Source: Deinococcus sp. AJ005 (GTDB lineage: Bacteria; Deinococcota; Deinococci; Deinococcales; Deinococcaceae). Taken from it: a stretch of DNA of 64,000 nt. Positions 27,200 through 39,040 of this stretch are shown here, one piece after another. The stretch spans positions 1,817,001 to 1,881,000 of the forward strand of contig NZ_CP044990.1 in NCBI RefSeq assembly GCF_009017495.1, written 5' to 3'. The translations under genes were made by a program, and so were the position numbers. The notes beneath the pieces were generated by a model. The model did no database searches, was not told the DNA's origin, and was given only the letters and a program-made list of their open reading frames with translations. Each line of letters begins with the position of its first letter. Position 1 is the stretch's first letter.

Positions 27200-27523
27200 T
27201 TATCGGTAGCGCAAAGCTTCCATCACTTCTTCCACCAGTTCCACGCTGTCGCCACGCCCAGCAGAGGTGGCGACATGCGCCTCCAGATGACCGCGCAGCA
27301 CCACGTCACCCGCGCCGCTGAGTGCGCCCTGCACAGCCTTGATCTGCCGCAGCACGTCCACGCAGTAGATCTCCGGGTCATCCAGCATTCGCACGATGCT
27401 GTCCAGGTGACCACGGGCGATGCTCAGGCGGCGGCGGGCGCGTTTGCGGGCGTCCTCCGGCATACAGAGTTTGCCGTCGGCAGCGCAGTGGGGAGCGTCC
27501 GCAAGGGCGGGAGCATCGGTCAA
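27200..27523 (-). CDS. csoR: CsoR-family copper-sensing repressor
   Basis: A 107-residue DUF156 repressor. Copper-free CsoR binds DNA and Cu(I) releases it. The helical core RGHLDSIVRMLDD, IYCVDVLRQIKAVQGAL and LRGHLEAHV gives ligands Cys54, His79 and His83, the Cys-His-His set reported for Thermus CsoR, not Cys-His-Cys as in Mycobacterium. The TTG start at 27523 overlaps the copZ stop (TTGA), giving translational coupling; an ATG at 27463 (Met21) is the alternative. N-terminal Cys13 and Cys20 are extra. Its likely targets are the two copper promoters next to it. Confidence 0.9.
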   Translation of the reverse strand: MTDAPALADAPHCAADGKLCMPEDARKRARRRLSIARGHLDSIVRMLDDPEIYCVDVLRQIKAVQGALSGAGDVVLRGHLEAHVATSAGRGDSVELVEEVMEALRYR

Positions 27524-27735
27524 CTGGCAACCTGCGCGGCGTAACCTTCCGCGGCCACGGCGCCGATCATTGCCCCGGTATCAGCGTCGCCGTGAACCGT
27601 GGCCTTGCCGCCTTCCAGGTCCACCTGCACGTCATGCACGCCCGTCACGCCCTTGAGAGCCTTTTCCACGGCTTTCACGCAATGCCCGCAGGTCATGCCA
27701 TCAACTTTCAGTTCAGTGGTCATAGGGTTAGTCAT
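27520..27735 (-). CDS. copZ: Copper chaperone CopZ
   Basis: A 71-residue HMA-domain protein with the Cu(I) motif MTCGHC followed by VKAVEKALKGVTGV. It shuttles Cu(I) in the cytoplasm, typically to the CopA ATPase encoded divergently. The ATG at 27735 lies 6 nt after TAGAAT (27747-27742), so the mRNA is probably leaderless; a second in-frame ATG lies at 27723. It is the first gene of the copZ-csoR operon. Confidence 0.93.
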   Translation of the reverse strand: MTNPMTTELKVDGMTCGHCVKAVEKALKGVTGVHDVQVDLEGGKATVHGDADTGAMIGAVAAEGYAAQVAS

Positions 27736-27741
27736 GGGAAA

Positions 27742-27771
27742 ATTCTAGACCCTGGGGGGGAGGAAGATCAA
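27742..27771 (-). promoter_or_regulatory. copZ-csoR promoter with CsoR-type box
   Basis: On the minus strand -35 TTGATC (27771-27766), an 18-nt spacer and -10 TAGAAT (27747-27742) flank a C-run/AGGG element (CCTCCCCCCCAGGG). The same arrangement precedes copA. CsoR probably binds the spacer and blocks polymerase until copper rises. Confidence 0.6.
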
Positions 27772-27875
27772 GAGGAGTGAGGTCTAAGGGTCAAGAGTCT
27801 AAGAGCAGGAGAGAGGTTTCCATTTGCGTAGATAGGCAAAAAAGATGATCGCCACCCATCTTCTAATACCCCATC

Positions 27876-27904
27876 TTGCCTTACCCTCCCCAGGGGGGTA
27901 GAAT
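27876..27904 (+). promoter_or_regulatory. copA promoter with CsoR-type operator
   Basis: -35 TTGCCT (27876-27881), a 17-nt spacer and -10 TAGAAT (27899-27904), which is 6 nt before the copA ATG. The operator spans 27882-27900, with arms TACCC and GGGTA, and matches the G/C-run CsoR boxes of other bacteria. It fills the whole spacer. Confidence 0.7.
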
Positions 27905-27910
27905 GTTTCA

Positions 27911-30469
27911 ATGACGATGAAGACTCCCCAACTCAAGACGCTCAACCTGGACGTCGGCGGGATGACCTGCGCGGCCTGCGTGGGGCGGGTGGAGCGCGGA
28001 CTGAAGAAGGTGGACGGCGTGCAGGACGCCGCCGTGAATCTGGCCACCGAGCGGGCCAGCGTGACCTACGATCCGGCACTGACGAATGCCGCCCAGCTCG
28101 TGGAAGTTGTTAAGGACACAGGCTACGAAACGCGCACGGCGGAACTCTCCTTTCCAGTGGAGGGCATGACCTGCGCGGCCTGTGTGGGACGTGTGGAACG
28201 CGGTTTGCAGAAGGCCGAGGGCGTGCTGAGTGCCAGTGTCAACCTCGCCACCGAGCGGGCAAACGTGACGTACCTGCCCACCACCACCTCACCCGCCGCG
28301 CTGAAGGAGGCCGTGCGCGAAGCCGGGTACGACGTGCCGGACGAGGCTACAGAATCACAGTCACGCCTGGACACGGACCGGGCCAGAAAAGCAGAGGAAA
28401 TTGCAGCACTGCGGCGTTCGGTGATCCTCGCCGCCGCCTTCAGCATTCCGCTGTTTATCCTGGCGATGCTGCCGATGGTCTGGCCTGCGCTGGACATGTG
28501 GCTGATGGACCGCGTGGGCATGGGAACGCTGAACTGGGTGATGCTGGCGCTGGCCGCCCCGGTCCAGTTCGGCCCCGGACGGCGCTTTTACCGCTCCGGC
28601 TGGGCGGCCCTGAAGCACCGCAGCCCAGATATGAACACGCTGGTGATGCTGGGCACATCGGCGGCTTTCGGGTACTCGCTGCTGGTCACGCTGGCCCCCG
28701 GCCTGTTTCCGGTGGGCAGCGCGCATGTGTACTACGAGGCGTCCGGCGTGGTCATCACGCTGATCCTGCTGGGCAAACTGTTTGAGGCGCTGGCGAAAGG
28801 CCGCAGCAGCGAGGCCATGCGGACCCTGCTGGCCCTGCAACCCAACGTGGCCCGCATACAGCGTGACGGCGGCGTTGTGGAAGTGCCTGCCGACGAGGTG
28901 CGCGTGGGGGACCATGTGCTGGTGCGTTCCGGTGAACGCCTGCCGGTAGACGGCGAGGTGGTGGACGGCAGCAGCTACGTGGACGAATCCATGCTGACCG
29001 GCGAGAGCGTTCCCGTGCAGAAGACGGCGGGCGCGAAGGTCACGGGCGGCACGGTCAACGGCACGGGCGCGCTGACCTTCCGGGCCACGGGTGTGGGGGC
29101 CGACACCGCGCTGTCCCGCATCATCCGCATGGTGGAGGACGCGCAGGCCAGCCGCCCACCGATTCAGGGACTGGCAGACCGGGTGGTGGCCGTGTTCGTT
29201 CCGGTAGTACTGGCGATTGCCTCCGTGACCTTCGCGGTGTGGATGTTGATTGGCGGCGAGGGGGCGCTGGCAAATGCTCTGATTCACACCGTCGCCGTGC
29301 TAATCATCGCCTGCCCCTGCGCGATGGGTCTTGCCACCCCGGTGAGCATCATGGTGGGCAGCGGGCGGGCCGCGCAGATGGGCGTCCTGTTCCGCAGCGG
29401 GGCCGCGCTGGAAGGTCTGGGAGCCGCGCAGGTGGTGGCCGTGGACAAGACTGGAACAGTGACGCAGGGACGGCCCGAAGTGACGGAGGTCATTGTTGAT
29501 AGTGGATGGTTGAAGGGGAATGGAGAATTGCTCCGGCTGACTGCCGCCGCCGAAGCGTCCTCCGAACACCCGCTGGCACGGGCCATTGAGCGAGCAGCTC
29601 TGGGTGAGGAGAACAACGTCAACACCCTCTCCCCTGCCACAGACTTTCAGGCCATTCCCGGCTACGGCGTGCAGGCTAGCGTGGATGGCAAGCGCGTGGA
29701 GGTGGGCGCGGCCCGTTACATGGCAAAACTGGGTCTGGAATTGGGCGATTTGACAGCGCAGGCCGACGCTCTGGCAAAACGCGGACGCACCCCCGTTTTT
29801 ATCGCCGTGGACGGCCAGCTTGCCGGGCTGCTGGGCGTGGCCGATCCGGTGCGGGTGGGCAGCGTGGACGCCATCCGTACCTTGCAGCAGCAGGGAACCG
29901 AAGTTGCCATGATCACGGGCGACACCCGCGCCACCGCCGAAGCTGTGGCCGCTGAAGTCGGCATTGAGCGCGTGCTGGCCGAAGTCTTGCCCGAAGGCAA
30001 GTCGGACGCCGTACAGGAGCTTCAGGCTGGGGGCCGCAAGGTGGCCTTCGTCGGTGACGGCATCAACGACGCCCCCGCCCTGGCCCGCGCCGACGTGGGC
30101 GTGGCGATTGGCACCGGAACGGATGTGGCTGTGGAGACGGCAGACGTGATCCTGATGTCCGGTGATCTGCGCGGCGTACCGAATGCCATCGCCCTCTCGC
30201 GGGCCACGCTACGGAATATCCGGGTCAACCTGTTCTGGGCCTTCGGCTACAACATCCTGCTGATTCCGGTGGCGGCGGGCGTGCTGGCGGCGTGGAACAT
30301 CAGCCTCTCCCCGGTGCTGGCAGCGGCGGCGATGGGCCTGAGCAGCGTGTTCGTGCTAAGCAACGCGCTGAGACTGCGGGGCTTCAAACCGCCGCTGGGA
30401 GGCGAGGGGCAGGCGGCTTCACGTCCGGGCAATGCGGCAACGCCGAAACTCACGCCTCCAGTTTCCTGA
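27911..30469 (+). CDS. copA: Copper-exporting P1B-type ATPase
   Basis: An 852-residue Cu(I) exporter. It has two N-terminal HMA domains with MTCAACV (Cys20/Cys23 and Cys88/Cys91), eight membrane helices, the ion-pathway motif CPC in [13 protein letters not shown], the actuator TGES, the phosphorylation site [15 protein letters not shown] in the nucleotide domain and [11 protein letters not shown]. It expels Cu(I) across the inner membrane using ATP. The ATG lies 6 nt after a TAGAAT -10 inside a CsoR-controlled promoter. CopZ and CsoR are encoded divergently 175 nt away. Confidence 0.97.
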   Translation: MTMKTPQLKTLNLDVGGMTCAACVGRVERGLKKVDGVQDAAVNLATERASVTYDPALTNAAQLVEVVKDTGYETRTAELSFPVEGMTCAACVGRVERGLQKAEGVLSASVNLATERANVTYLPTTTSPAALKEAVREAGYDVPDEATESQSRLDTDRARKAEEIAALRRSVILAAAFSIPLFILAMLPMVWPALDMWLMDRVGMGTLNWVMLALAAPVQFGPGRRFYRSGWAALKHRSPDMNTLVMLGTSAAFGYSLLVTLAPGLFPVGSAHVYYEASGVVITLILLGKLFEALAKGRSSEAMRTLLALQPNVARIQRDGGVVEVPADEVRVGDHVLVRSGERLPVDGEVVDGSSYVDESMLTGESVPVQKTAGAKVTGGTVNGTGALTFRATGVGADTALSRIIRMVEDAQASRPPIQGLADRVVAVFVPVVLAIASVTFAVWMLIGGEGALANALIHTVAVLIIACPCAMGLATPVSIMVGSGRAAQMGVLFRSGAALEGLGAAQVVAVDKTGTVTQGRPEVTEVIVDSGWLKGNGELLRLTAAAEASSEHPLARAIERAALGEENNVNTLSPATDFQAIPGYGVQASVDGKRVEVGAARYMAKLGLELGDLTAQADALAKRGRTPVFIAVDGQLAGLLGVADPVRVGSVDAIRTLQQQGTEVAMITGDTRATAEAVAAEVGIERVLAEVLPEGKSDAVQELQAGGRKVAFVGDGINDAPALARADVGVAIGTGTDVAVETADVILMSGDLRGVPNAIALSRATLRNIRVNLFWAFGYNILLIPVAAGVLAAWNISLSPVLAAAAMGLSSVFVLSNALRLRGFKPPLGGEGQAASRPGNAATPKLTPPVS

Positions 30470-30512
30470 ATCCCAGCCCCTTCCCCTACTTTGAGGCACG
30501 AGACAGTTCAGC

Positions 30513-30547
30513 GGCGGACCTGATCAACAGAGGTCCGCCATTCTTTT
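30513..30547 (+). terminator. Intrinsic terminator after copA
   Basis: GGCGGACCT (30513-30521) pairs perfectly with AGGTCCGCC (30531-30539) around a 9-nt loop and is followed by ATTCTTTT. Confidence 0.8.
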
Positions 30548-30567
30548 GGAGTCTGATTGTGCGGGTT

Positions 30568-30978
30568 TTAACCCTTCTTCCGCGCCGCCCACGCCCCGGT
30601 ACTCCACAGCGCCCACGCAATCAGTACCGGCTGAAAGAACAGGCGGATCAGGCGTTTGCGGTCCGTGTCCAGCCCGAAAGCGTCGCTGTGGGTCAGGTAT
30701 TGCGAGATGTTGCCGGGAAAGACTGCTACGAAGAAGGCGGCCATGATCCACCCTACTGTCACCCGCTGTCTGGGCAGCGCCATCAAGGCCACGCCCATGC
30801 CGATCTCCACCACACCGGAGGCCAGGACCACGAAATCCTGATTCAGCGGCAGGCTTTCGGGCACCTGCGCCTGAAAATCCTGGCGTAAGAAAGTCAGGTG
30901 GCCGGTTCCTGCGAAGGCGAGGGCCGCGCCCAGCAACACGCGGGCGGCAGTCTGGATAGGAGATACGCGGGAAGTCAT
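30568..30978 (-). CDS. DoxX-like membrane protein
   Basis: A 136-residue DoxX-family protein with four membrane helices (about 10-30, 48-66, 74-92, 110-128). Family-like parts are ARVLLGAALAFAGTGHLTF, LASGVVEIGMGVALM and AAFFVAVFPGNISQYL. DoxX proteins have been linked to respiration and redox stress, but the function here is unproven. It converges with copA and is separated from it by the copA terminator. Confidence 0.85.
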   Translation of the reverse strand: MTSRVSPIQTAARVLLGAALAFAGTGHLTFLRQDFQAQVPESLPLNQDFVVLASGVVEIGMGVALMALPRQRVTVGWIMAAFFVAVFPGNISQYLTHSDAFGLDTDRKRLIRLFFQPVLIAWALWSTGAWAARKKG

Positions 30979-31097
30979 GTTCGGCAGTGTGACATGCCCC
31001 AGCGGGCCGCTCCACCTTTTTGTTATACAGATGCACCCTGCGGTCCGCCCACCTCCGACATAGACTCTGATGATGTTCTCAAACCCCCCTTCAGGAC

Positions 31098-31126
31098 TAG
31101 ACGTTCGTTTCGCTTTCGCCTATACT
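31098..31126 (+). promoter_or_regulatory. cinA-ligT-recA promoter
   Basis: -35 TAGACG (31098-31103), a 17-nt spacer and -10 TATACT (31121-31126) lie 14 nt before the cinA ATG. I do not see a convincing radiation/desiccation response motif (TTATG...CATAA palindrome) in 30979-31140. Confidence 0.55.
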
Positions 31127-31140
31127 CCGGCGGTGTTGTT

Positions 31141-32342
31141 ATGTTGCTAGCAGAAATTATCAGCGTGGGAACAGAGCTGCTGTTTGGTGAGATCGTGGAC
31201 ACCAACGCGGCCTTTCTGGCACGCGAACTGGGCGAACGGGGCGTCATCCTGCACCGCAAAACGGTGCTGGGCGACAACCTGGGACGCGTCAGTGCGGCCA
31301 TTACGCTGGCCCTGTCGCGCGCCGATCTGGTGATTCTGGGCGGCGGCCTGGGACCCACCGACGATGACCTGACCCGCGAATCCATTGCCGACGCGCTGGG
31401 AGAAACGCCGGGCGAAGACCCCGAATTACTGGCGTGGTTGGAAGGCATGTACGCCGCCCGTGGGCGCGAGATGCCGCAGGTCAACCGCAAGCAGACGTGG
31501 CTGATCCCCAGTGCCGAGGCGCTCCCCAATCCGGTGGGAACCGCGCCGGGCTGGTTCGTGCGGACTGGGGGTAAATATGTCGTCGCCCTGCCCGGCCCAC
31601 CCCGCGAGATGCACAAGATGTGGCGTGAGCAGGTACTGCCGCGTCTGCCGCTGCCGGATCACGCGCTGGTTTCCACCACCATCCACACCCAGGGCATCGG
31701 CGAGAGCAACGTGGCCGAGCTGCTGGCCGGGCTGACCCAGAACGCCAATCCCAGCGTCGCCACCTACGCCCGCAAGACCGGCGTGGACGTGCGCGTGGCG
31801 GCCAGCGCCGAAACTGAAGCGCAGGCCCGTGAGCTGATGGCCCCGCTGCTGGAAACGGTGCGTGCCCACCTGTCGCGCTGGACCTGGGGCGAGGACGGGC
31901 AGACGCTGGCCGGGGCGCTGGGCGACGGATTGGCAGGCCGCAGGTTGGGCGTCATTGAGGCAGGCAGTGCAGGTGCATTGTGTGGCCTGCTGGCCGATAC
32001 AGCGGGCTTTCTGGACGCCGCCGTGACCGGGGACCACGCCCGCCTGATCACGCTGGGCCTGACCCCCGTGACCCTGCGCGACGCCGGACTGGTCAGCGAG
32101 GGGGCCGCGCTGGAACTGGCCGCCGGGGCGCGTGAACACCTGGGCGCAGACATAGGGCTGGCCGTGGTGGTCAGCGTGATGGGCGAGAACGCCGGGCAGG
32201 TTCACGCCGCCGTAAGCAGCGAGAAGGGCCACAAGGCCGCCAGCGTCAACTGGCCCGGCGACGCCGCGCAGATGCGCGAACGTGCCGCCGTGACCGCGCT
32301 GGCGCTGGCATACCGGGCACTCAGAGCAGGCGGGGAGCTGGC

Positions 32343-32346
<4 letters not shown>
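31141..32346 (+). CDS. cinA: CinA family protein (ADP-ribose/NMN hydrolase type)
   Basis: A 401-residue CinA with an N-terminal molybdopterin-binding-like (COG1058) domain (EIISVGTELLFGEIVDTN, LVILGGGLGPTDDDLTRE, ALPGPPREMHKMW) and a C-terminal NMN-deamidase-like domain. In the C-terminal domain the normally conserved motif around the active serine reads EAGSAGALCGLLAD, so its catalytic competence is uncertain. In Deinococcus this gene leads the DNA-damage-induced recA operon. It overlaps ligT by ATGA. Confidence 0.94.
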
Positions 32347-34336
<1,990 letters not shown>

Positions 34337-34349
34337 GCGAGAAAGACGA

Positions 34350-34390
34350 AAACGCCCCGGCCTTGAAGTTGGCCGGGGCGTTCTCTTTTT
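34350..34390 (+). terminator. Intrinsic terminator after recA
   Basis: AACGCCCCGGCC (34351-34362) pairs perfectly with GGCCGGGGCGTT (34371-34382) around an 8-nt loop and is followed by CTCTTTTT. A very stable terminator. Confidence 0.9.
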
Positions 34391-34453
34391 CTATTCCGAT
34401 TTTTCTGTTTCGGTCACAGGGTGACATGCAGGACGAAGCTCAACCCAGCCGCT

Positions 34454-35449
34454 TTACTCGTACCCAAGTTCCCGCAGAGCCTCGGGGTCCTCGCGCCAGC
34501 CGTTGATCACGATGACTTCCAGACCCAGAAAGACCTTGCGGTTGAGGAAGATTTCCAGTTGCTTGCGGGCCGCCTGACCGATCTCGCGCAGTTGCTTGCC
34601 GCCTGCGCCGATGACCATCCCCTTGTGGGCATTCTTCTCCACGATGATCTCGCCCTCAATGCGTTGTAGACCGTCCTCGCGCTCGGTCCAGCGGTTGACG
34701 CGGGTGGCCACCGCGTAGGGCAGCTCGTCGCGCAGCTTTTTCATGGCTTCCTCGCGGATGATCTCGGAGGCCCACATCTCGCGGGTCTGGTCGCTGGCCG
34801 CGCCGCGCGGATAAAAGAAGGGGTTTTCGGGCAGCACTTCCAGAATCTGCTCACGCAGAGTCGCCACCGCTTCAGGTTGGTTCTGCGCGCTCAGGGCAAT
34901 CTCGCCGGTCTGGGCGGTGCGGCCTTCCAGCAGGGCGCGGTACAACTTCATGGCCTCGTCCGGGTATTTGGACACATCAAGCTTGTTGCCCACCATAAAC
35001 AGCGGTTTGGGCAGGTCACGAATCTGGCGGGCCACCAGTCGGTCCTCGTCGCCAGGCGGGTGGCGCAGGTCCACCACCCACAGAATGGCATCCACATCGC
35101 TCAGGGCGCTGTGGACCTCGTGGTTCATGTACTTGCCGAGGGCGTCTTTCGCTTTGTGCAGGCCGGGGGTATCCACGAAAACGATCTGCTGCGTGTCGGT
35201 GGTGTGGATCCCGCGCACGCCGCGCCGGGTGGTCTGCGGGCGCGGGCTGGTGGGCGCGACTTTGGTGTTCAGAAACGAATTGAGCAGCGTGCTTTTGCCC
35301 ACGTTGGGCTTGCCGACAATCGCCACGAAGCCGGAGTAGGTCTGTTCACCCTCGGGGCTGGTTCCGGCAAAGCTGGGAGAGGTGGCATCGTGCGAGGCAG
35401 CGTTCGGGCCGTCCTCGACTGGATCGGGTGGAAAGAAAGAATCAGTCAT
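34454..35449 (-). CDS. era: GTPase Era
   Basis: A 331-residue essential GTPase that binds the 3' end of 16S rRNA during 30S maturation. It has an extra N-terminus of about 35 residues, G1 GKPNVGKS, G2 TTRRGV, G3 DTPG, G4 NKLD, and a C-terminal KH domain with [19 protein letters not shown]. The ATG at 35449 is preferred; an in-frame ATG 9 nt upstream is equally possible, and the frame extends further without a start site. It ends facing recA. Confidence 0.95.
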   Translation of the reverse strand: MTDSFFPPDPVEDGPNAASHDATSPSFAGTSPEGEQTYSGFVAIVGKPNVGKSTLLNSFLNTKVAPTSPRPQTTRRGVRGIHTTDTQQIVFVDTPGLHKAKDALGKYMNHEVHSALSDVDAILWVVDLRHPPGDEDRLVARQIRDLPKPLFMVGNKLDVSKYPDEAMKLYRALLEGRTAQTGEIALSAQNQPEAVATLREQILEVLPENPFFYPRGAASDQTREMWASEIIREEAMKKLRDELPYAVATRVNRWTEREDGLQRIEGEIIVEKNAHKGMVIGAGGKQLREIGQAARKQLEIFLNRKVFLGLEVIVINGWREDPEALRELGYE

Positions 35450-35528
35450 CAGGTGCATTGTCTCACGCCGGAGCGCGGGCAAAAGGAAGTCGAGGCTGGG
35501 ACAGACGCGGCAAACGGATGGAGGCGGG

Positions 35529-36332
35529 TTACTCCTCCCGCCGCGCCTGCACGCCCGCGATAATCCGGGCGGCGGCGGCGCGCGGCAGCAGCCGGAAGGC
35601 CGAGACCTGAACCTTGTTGGCAAGTCCGGCCACTGCCACCCCCTGACCGCGCAGCATGGCCTCTACGCCGATGCGGGCCACCGTCTCCACATCCAGCATC
35701 GCCAGCCGGGTCACGCCGGTCATCAACTTGCTCTCGTTCAGCGTGGCCGCATCCTGAAAACCGGTGTCCACCGGTCCGGGGCACAGGGCCGTGACGCTCA
35801 GGCCGGTGCCCCGCAACTCCTCGTTCACCGCCTCGCTGAAGGACAGGACATAGGCTTTGGTGGCGTAATACACCGCCATCAGAGGACCGGGAATAAAACC
35901 AGCGGTGCTGGCAACGTTCAGCACCCGGCCCCGCCCACGCTCCAGCATGGCGGGCAGAAAACGGCGGGTCAGATCGGTCAGCGCCATGATATTCACCGCG
36001 ATCATCTCGCCAATTTCAGCCTGATCCTGGCGGGCAAACTCGCTGAAGCCGCCGAATCCGGCGTTGTTGACCAGCAGATCAACGTGCAGGCCACGCGCCG
36101 TCACCTCGTCCTGAAGTAGTTTCCCGGCATCAGGATGAGAGAGATCAATAGCGATCACTTCAGCACGAATCCCGTACTGGCGTGTCAGATCTTCGGCCAG
36201 CACTTGCAGTTTGCGTTCGCTGCGGGCCACCAGAATCAGGTTCGCGCCGTGGGCGGCCAGTTGCCGGGCTATCGCTTCGCCGATGCCGCTGCTGGCGCCG
36301 GTGATCAGGGCGGTGGAAGTTGGGATGGTCAT
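35529..36332 (-). CDS. Short-chain dehydrogenase/reductase
   Basis: A 267-residue classical SDR. It has the cofactor motif [14 protein letters not shown] for cofactor selection (suggesting NADPH), LLVNNAG, catalytic Ser in VASTAG and Tyr-Lys in YYATK. The substrate is unknown; DltE/YqjQ-like members act on ketones or aldehydes. The ATG lies 6 nt after TACCTT on the minus strand, and GAGGAC between them could serve as a ribosome site. Confidence 0.92.
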   Translation of the reverse strand: MTIPTSTALITGASSGIGEAIARQLAAHGANLILVARSERKLQVLAEDLTRQYGIRAEVIAIDLSHPDAGKLLQDEVTARGLHVDLLVNNAGFGGFSEFARQDQAEIGEMIAVNIMALTDLTRRFLPAMLERGRGRVLNVASTAGFIPGPLMAVYYATKAYVLSFSEAVNEELRGTGLSVTALCPGPVDTGFQDAATLNESKLMTGVTRLAMLDVETVARIGVEAMLRGQGVAVAGLANKVQVSAFRLLPRAAAARIIAGVQARREE

Positions 36333-36467
36333 GTCCTCAAGGTAAGGGGCAGGGCCGTGAGACGCAGCGTCTCACGGAACTCCGTTGTGCTATATAAACG
36401 CTGAAACGGCAAAAAATGAAGATTTAATAAAGGCAACGCGCATGACACGAGACGCGTACTGTAGGGC

Positions 36468-37061
36468 ATGAGAAGCCCTGTCACCTCCGGCCCTGAAGTC
36501 AGTCTTCAGGACATGTTCGCGCAGAGTACCGCCGTGATCACCCAGCCCAGCGTGGCCACGTTTGAGCGCTACGAGAAACGCGGCGGCCTCCAGAGTGCCT
36601 TCATCTACGTGATGGTGGCCGCCGTCGTCTCGGCCCTGATCGCCGCCCTGTTCTCGTTCTTCCACTCGGACGTCACCTTCTTCGGACAACTGTTCTCGCG
36701 CCTGATCACCATTCCCATCCAGTTCCTGATCTTCACCGGGGCCGTCTATCTGATCGGTGGCAGTCTGTTCAAGGGAACCGGCACCTACCCGGAGGTGGCC
36801 TACACCTTTGCGCTGTTCTTTGTGCCGCTGACCATCATCAGCACCATTATCGGGATCATTCCCATCCTGGGTTGGCTGGTGTCCTTCGTGATTGGTCTGG
36901 TCATGATCTACTTCGGCTACTTGGCCGTGCAGAGCAGCATGAACCTGCGCGAACAGGTGCCCGCGATTGCCACGCTGGTCCTGGCCGGGATTGCCAATTT
37001 CGCCGTCGGGGCCGTGCTAGGAGGGCTGTTCGTGGTGGGCCGGATCGCGTCGGGCAGCTAA
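36468..37061 (+). CDS. Yip1-family membrane protein
   Basis: A 197-residue protein with a soluble N-terminus of about 43 residues and five hydrophobic helices (about 45-65, 80-100, 112-135, 137-155, 165-190) of the Yip1/DUF1282 type. The pattern [20 protein letters not shown] and [23 protein letters not shown] is family-like. Function in bacteria is unknown. The ATG lies 5 nt after TACTGT, a leaderless start. Confidence 0.82.
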   Translation: MRSPVTSGPEVSLQDMFAQSTAVITQPSVATFERYEKRGGLQSAFIYVMVAAVVSALIAALFSFFHSDVTFFGQLFSRLITIPIQFLIFTGAVYLIGGSLFKGTGTYPEVAYTFALFFVPLTIISTIIGIIPILGWLVSFVIGLVMIYFGYLAVQSSMNLREQVPAIATLVLAGIANFAVGAVLGGLFVVGRIASGS

Positions 37062-37082
37062 ATCTGCTGGGCACCACAAAGG

Positions 37083-37121
37083 AGCGGGCGAGGCCATACC
37101 AGCCTCGCCCGCTATTCGTTT
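37083..37121 (+). terminator. Intrinsic terminator after Yip1 gene
   Basis: AGCGGGCGAGGC (37083-37094) pairs perfectly with GCCTCGCCCGCT (37102-37113) around 7 nt, followed by ATTCGTTTT. It separates two converging genes. Confidence 0.85.
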
Positions 37122-37151
37122 TCCGTCTCTTTACTAATCTGCTGATCCGCT

Positions 37152-37976
37152 CTACTGATCCGCGTAAACATGTACCGCCACTTCCAACATGCCCTGGCCG
37201 CCGCCAAAATAGGTCCCGCGCACCGGAGAGACGTCGCTGTATTCGCGCCCGTGGCCGATCTTGATGTGTTTTTCCAGCGCCAGACAGTCGTTGGTGGGAT
37301 CATAGCCCAACCAGCCGTAACCGGGAATTAGGCACTCCACCCAGGCGTGGGTGGCCTCCGCGCCGCGCATCTCGCCGCCGCTGTAGAGGTAGCCGCTGAC
37401 ATAACGGGCCGGAATTCCCAGTTGCCGGGTGATGCCCAACATGGCATGCGTAAAGTCCTGGCACACGCCATGCCCAGTCTGCGCGAACTCGGCCAGCGGG
37501 GTCCGCACATCGGTGGCCCCCGGATCATAGGTAAAGCGGCGGCGCAGGTGACTGGTCAGTTCCAGTAAAAATCCGGGCAGGTCGTCGTCGGGGCCAGGGC
37601 GGGCCACGCCGAACAACTCGGGCCATCTGCCGCTGGGAACACGCGGGCTGGGGACCAGAAATTCGGAGTTGCGCCCACGCTCGGGCCGCAGTTCGCTGAA
37701 TGGTGTGGAAATGGGCAGCGTGACGGCGTGCGTGTCCACAATCGCCTGCGCCTCGATCAGCAGATGGCGGTGGTGTTCGTGGACGTGAACGTGGTGGACA
37801 ATGGCCCCGAAGTAATCCTTGTGCGAGGTGATCTCGGCGTCAGGGGTCACGTTCAGGTGAAACAGCCGCACGCTCTGGCGCGTCTCATTGGAAGGATGCA
37901 GCCTGACCTGGTTAAAGGAGTTCCAGGCGGGCTTGGGGTAGTGGTACTCGGTGGTGTGCCGGATTTCGCAACGCAT
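37152..37976 (-). CDS. Transglutaminase-like protease-fold protein
   Basis: A 274-residue transglutaminase-like protein with an N-terminal beta domain (RHTTEYHYPKPAWNSFNQVRL-type region) and the catalytic triad region GHGVCQDFTHAMLGITRQLGIPARYVSGY (Cys), AEATHAWVECLIPGYGW (His) and DPTND (Asp). Proteins of this type act as peptidases or amide-bond-forming enzymes. It is the last of three genes with an alpha-E protein and a circularly permuted ATP-grasp, a recurrent set suspected to make or cleave a peptide tag. Confidence 0.9.
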   Translation of the reverse strand: MRCEIRHTTEYHYPKPAWNSFNQVRLHPSNETRQSVRLFHLNVTPDAEITSHKDYFGAIVHHVHVHEHHRHLLIEAQAIVDTHAVTLPISTPFSELRPERGRNSEFLVPSPRVPSGRWPELFGVARPGPDDDLPGFLLELTSHLRRRFTYDPGATDVRTPLAEFAQTGHGVCQDFTHAMLGITRQLGIPARYVSGYLYSGGEMRGAEATHAWVECLIPGYGWLGYDPTNDCLALEKHIKIGHGREYSDVSPVRGTYFGGGQGMLEVAVHVYADQ

Positions 37977-38083
37977 AAGTGGGGGAACCCTCTAGCGGTT
38001 CTGCCGGGCAGTCTGACATGCCTCGGGAAAGCGAATGTGGCGCAGGGCAGACGAATCGGGGACAGGCAGCCGCAGAGGCCGCC

Positions 38084-39040
38084 TCATTCCTCCTCGAAAT
38101 AAGCCGAGGTAATGGCCGCGCCGACACGGTTGAAGTCCTGCACCAGGGTCTCGAGGCCCGGATCTTCCTTCTCGATAATGTCGTGGACGCGGGCATATTG
38201 CAGCCGGGCCACCAGCCAGCGCGACAGCCGCAGAATCTCCGGGTGTGCGCCGGGATGATGGCGGTCGATCTGCTCCAGCGCCTCGCTGAGATTCATGGCG
38301 CTGTACCGTGCGCTGCGCGGAAAATACTCGTCCAGCAGCAGGAATTCGGTCACACGCATGGGTGTGATTCCGGTCTGCACGCGCTTGCGGTACGCCTCGT
38401 TGGCGCTGGCCCCCTTGAGGGTGCTGACCCAGCGCTGGTCCTGCAAGGCGCGGCCCGCCGGATCGCCGCGTGCGGCCAGAGCGTCGGCGTCTTTGAACCG
38501 GCTTTGCAGCACGCGCAGGGTATTGTCCCCGCGTTCCAGCATCTGCCCAGCGCGCATGAACGACCAGCCCTCGTCGCGCGGCAGGGTGGCAAAGGCGATC
38601 CCGAAAAAGAACTGAGAGGCGTCACGCGCGGCGGTGCAGTATTCGAACAGGCCGTCGCGGTCCAGCACGTCTACATTCTCAAAACATAGCGTCAGGTAAG
38701 AGCGGTTCAGCGATTCCCACATTTCGCTGGGCAGGCGGTCACGCAGGCCACGGGCGTTCTCGCGGGCGCGGGCCAGACTGCTGGCGATGCTGGAGGGATT
38801 GTCACGGTCAAAGGCCATCCACGAACTGACGCTGCGGGCATCCAGGCGTCCGTACTTGGCGCGCAGTTGCGCCTCGCCCCCCGTCAGTTCCAGCAGCGGC
38901 GTCCAGTACTCACGGGCGCGGCCCGAGATTTCCAGGCCAGCGTAATAATTGACGTTCAGCAGGCGGGCGGTGTTCTCGGCGCGCTCCACGTAACGCCCGA
39001 TCCAGAACAGGTTCTCGGCCAGTCGGGATAAGAGCAGCAT
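38084..39040 (-). CDS. Alpha-E domain (DUF403) protein
   Basis: A 318-residue all-helical alpha-E protein, starting [26 protein letters not shown], the family hallmark, with WESLNRSYLTLCFENV and LLDEYFPRSARYSAMNLSEAL further on. It overlaps the stop of the ATP-grasp gene (TAATG). Its function is unknown; it is nearly always encoded beside circularly permuted ATP-grasp and transglutaminase-like genes and may form their complex. Confidence 0.94.
   Translation of the reverse strand: MLLLSRLAENLFWIGRYVERAENTARLLNVNYYAGLEISGRAREYWTPLLELTGGEAQLRAKYGRLDARSVSSWMAFDRDNPSSIASSLARARENARGLRDRLPSEMWESLNRSYLTLCFENVDVLDRDGLFEYCTAARDASQFFFGIAFATLPRDEGWSFMRAGQMLERGDNTLRVLQSRFKDADALAARGDPAGRALQDQRWVSTLKGASANEAYRKRVQTGITPMRVTEFLLLDEYFPRSARYSAMNLSEALEQIDRHHPGAHPEILRLSRWLVARLQYARVHDIIEKEDPGLETLVQDFNRVGAAITSAYFEEE

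Noticed and set aside
31058..31076. Possible radiation/desiccation response motif
   Set aside because: ACAT...ATGT arms are in reversed order relative to TTATG...CATAA and the centre does not fit.
30898..31140. Upstream extension of the cinA frame
   Set aside because: It runs through the promoter region and part of the DoxX gene; the ATG at 31141 gives the normal CinA N-terminus.
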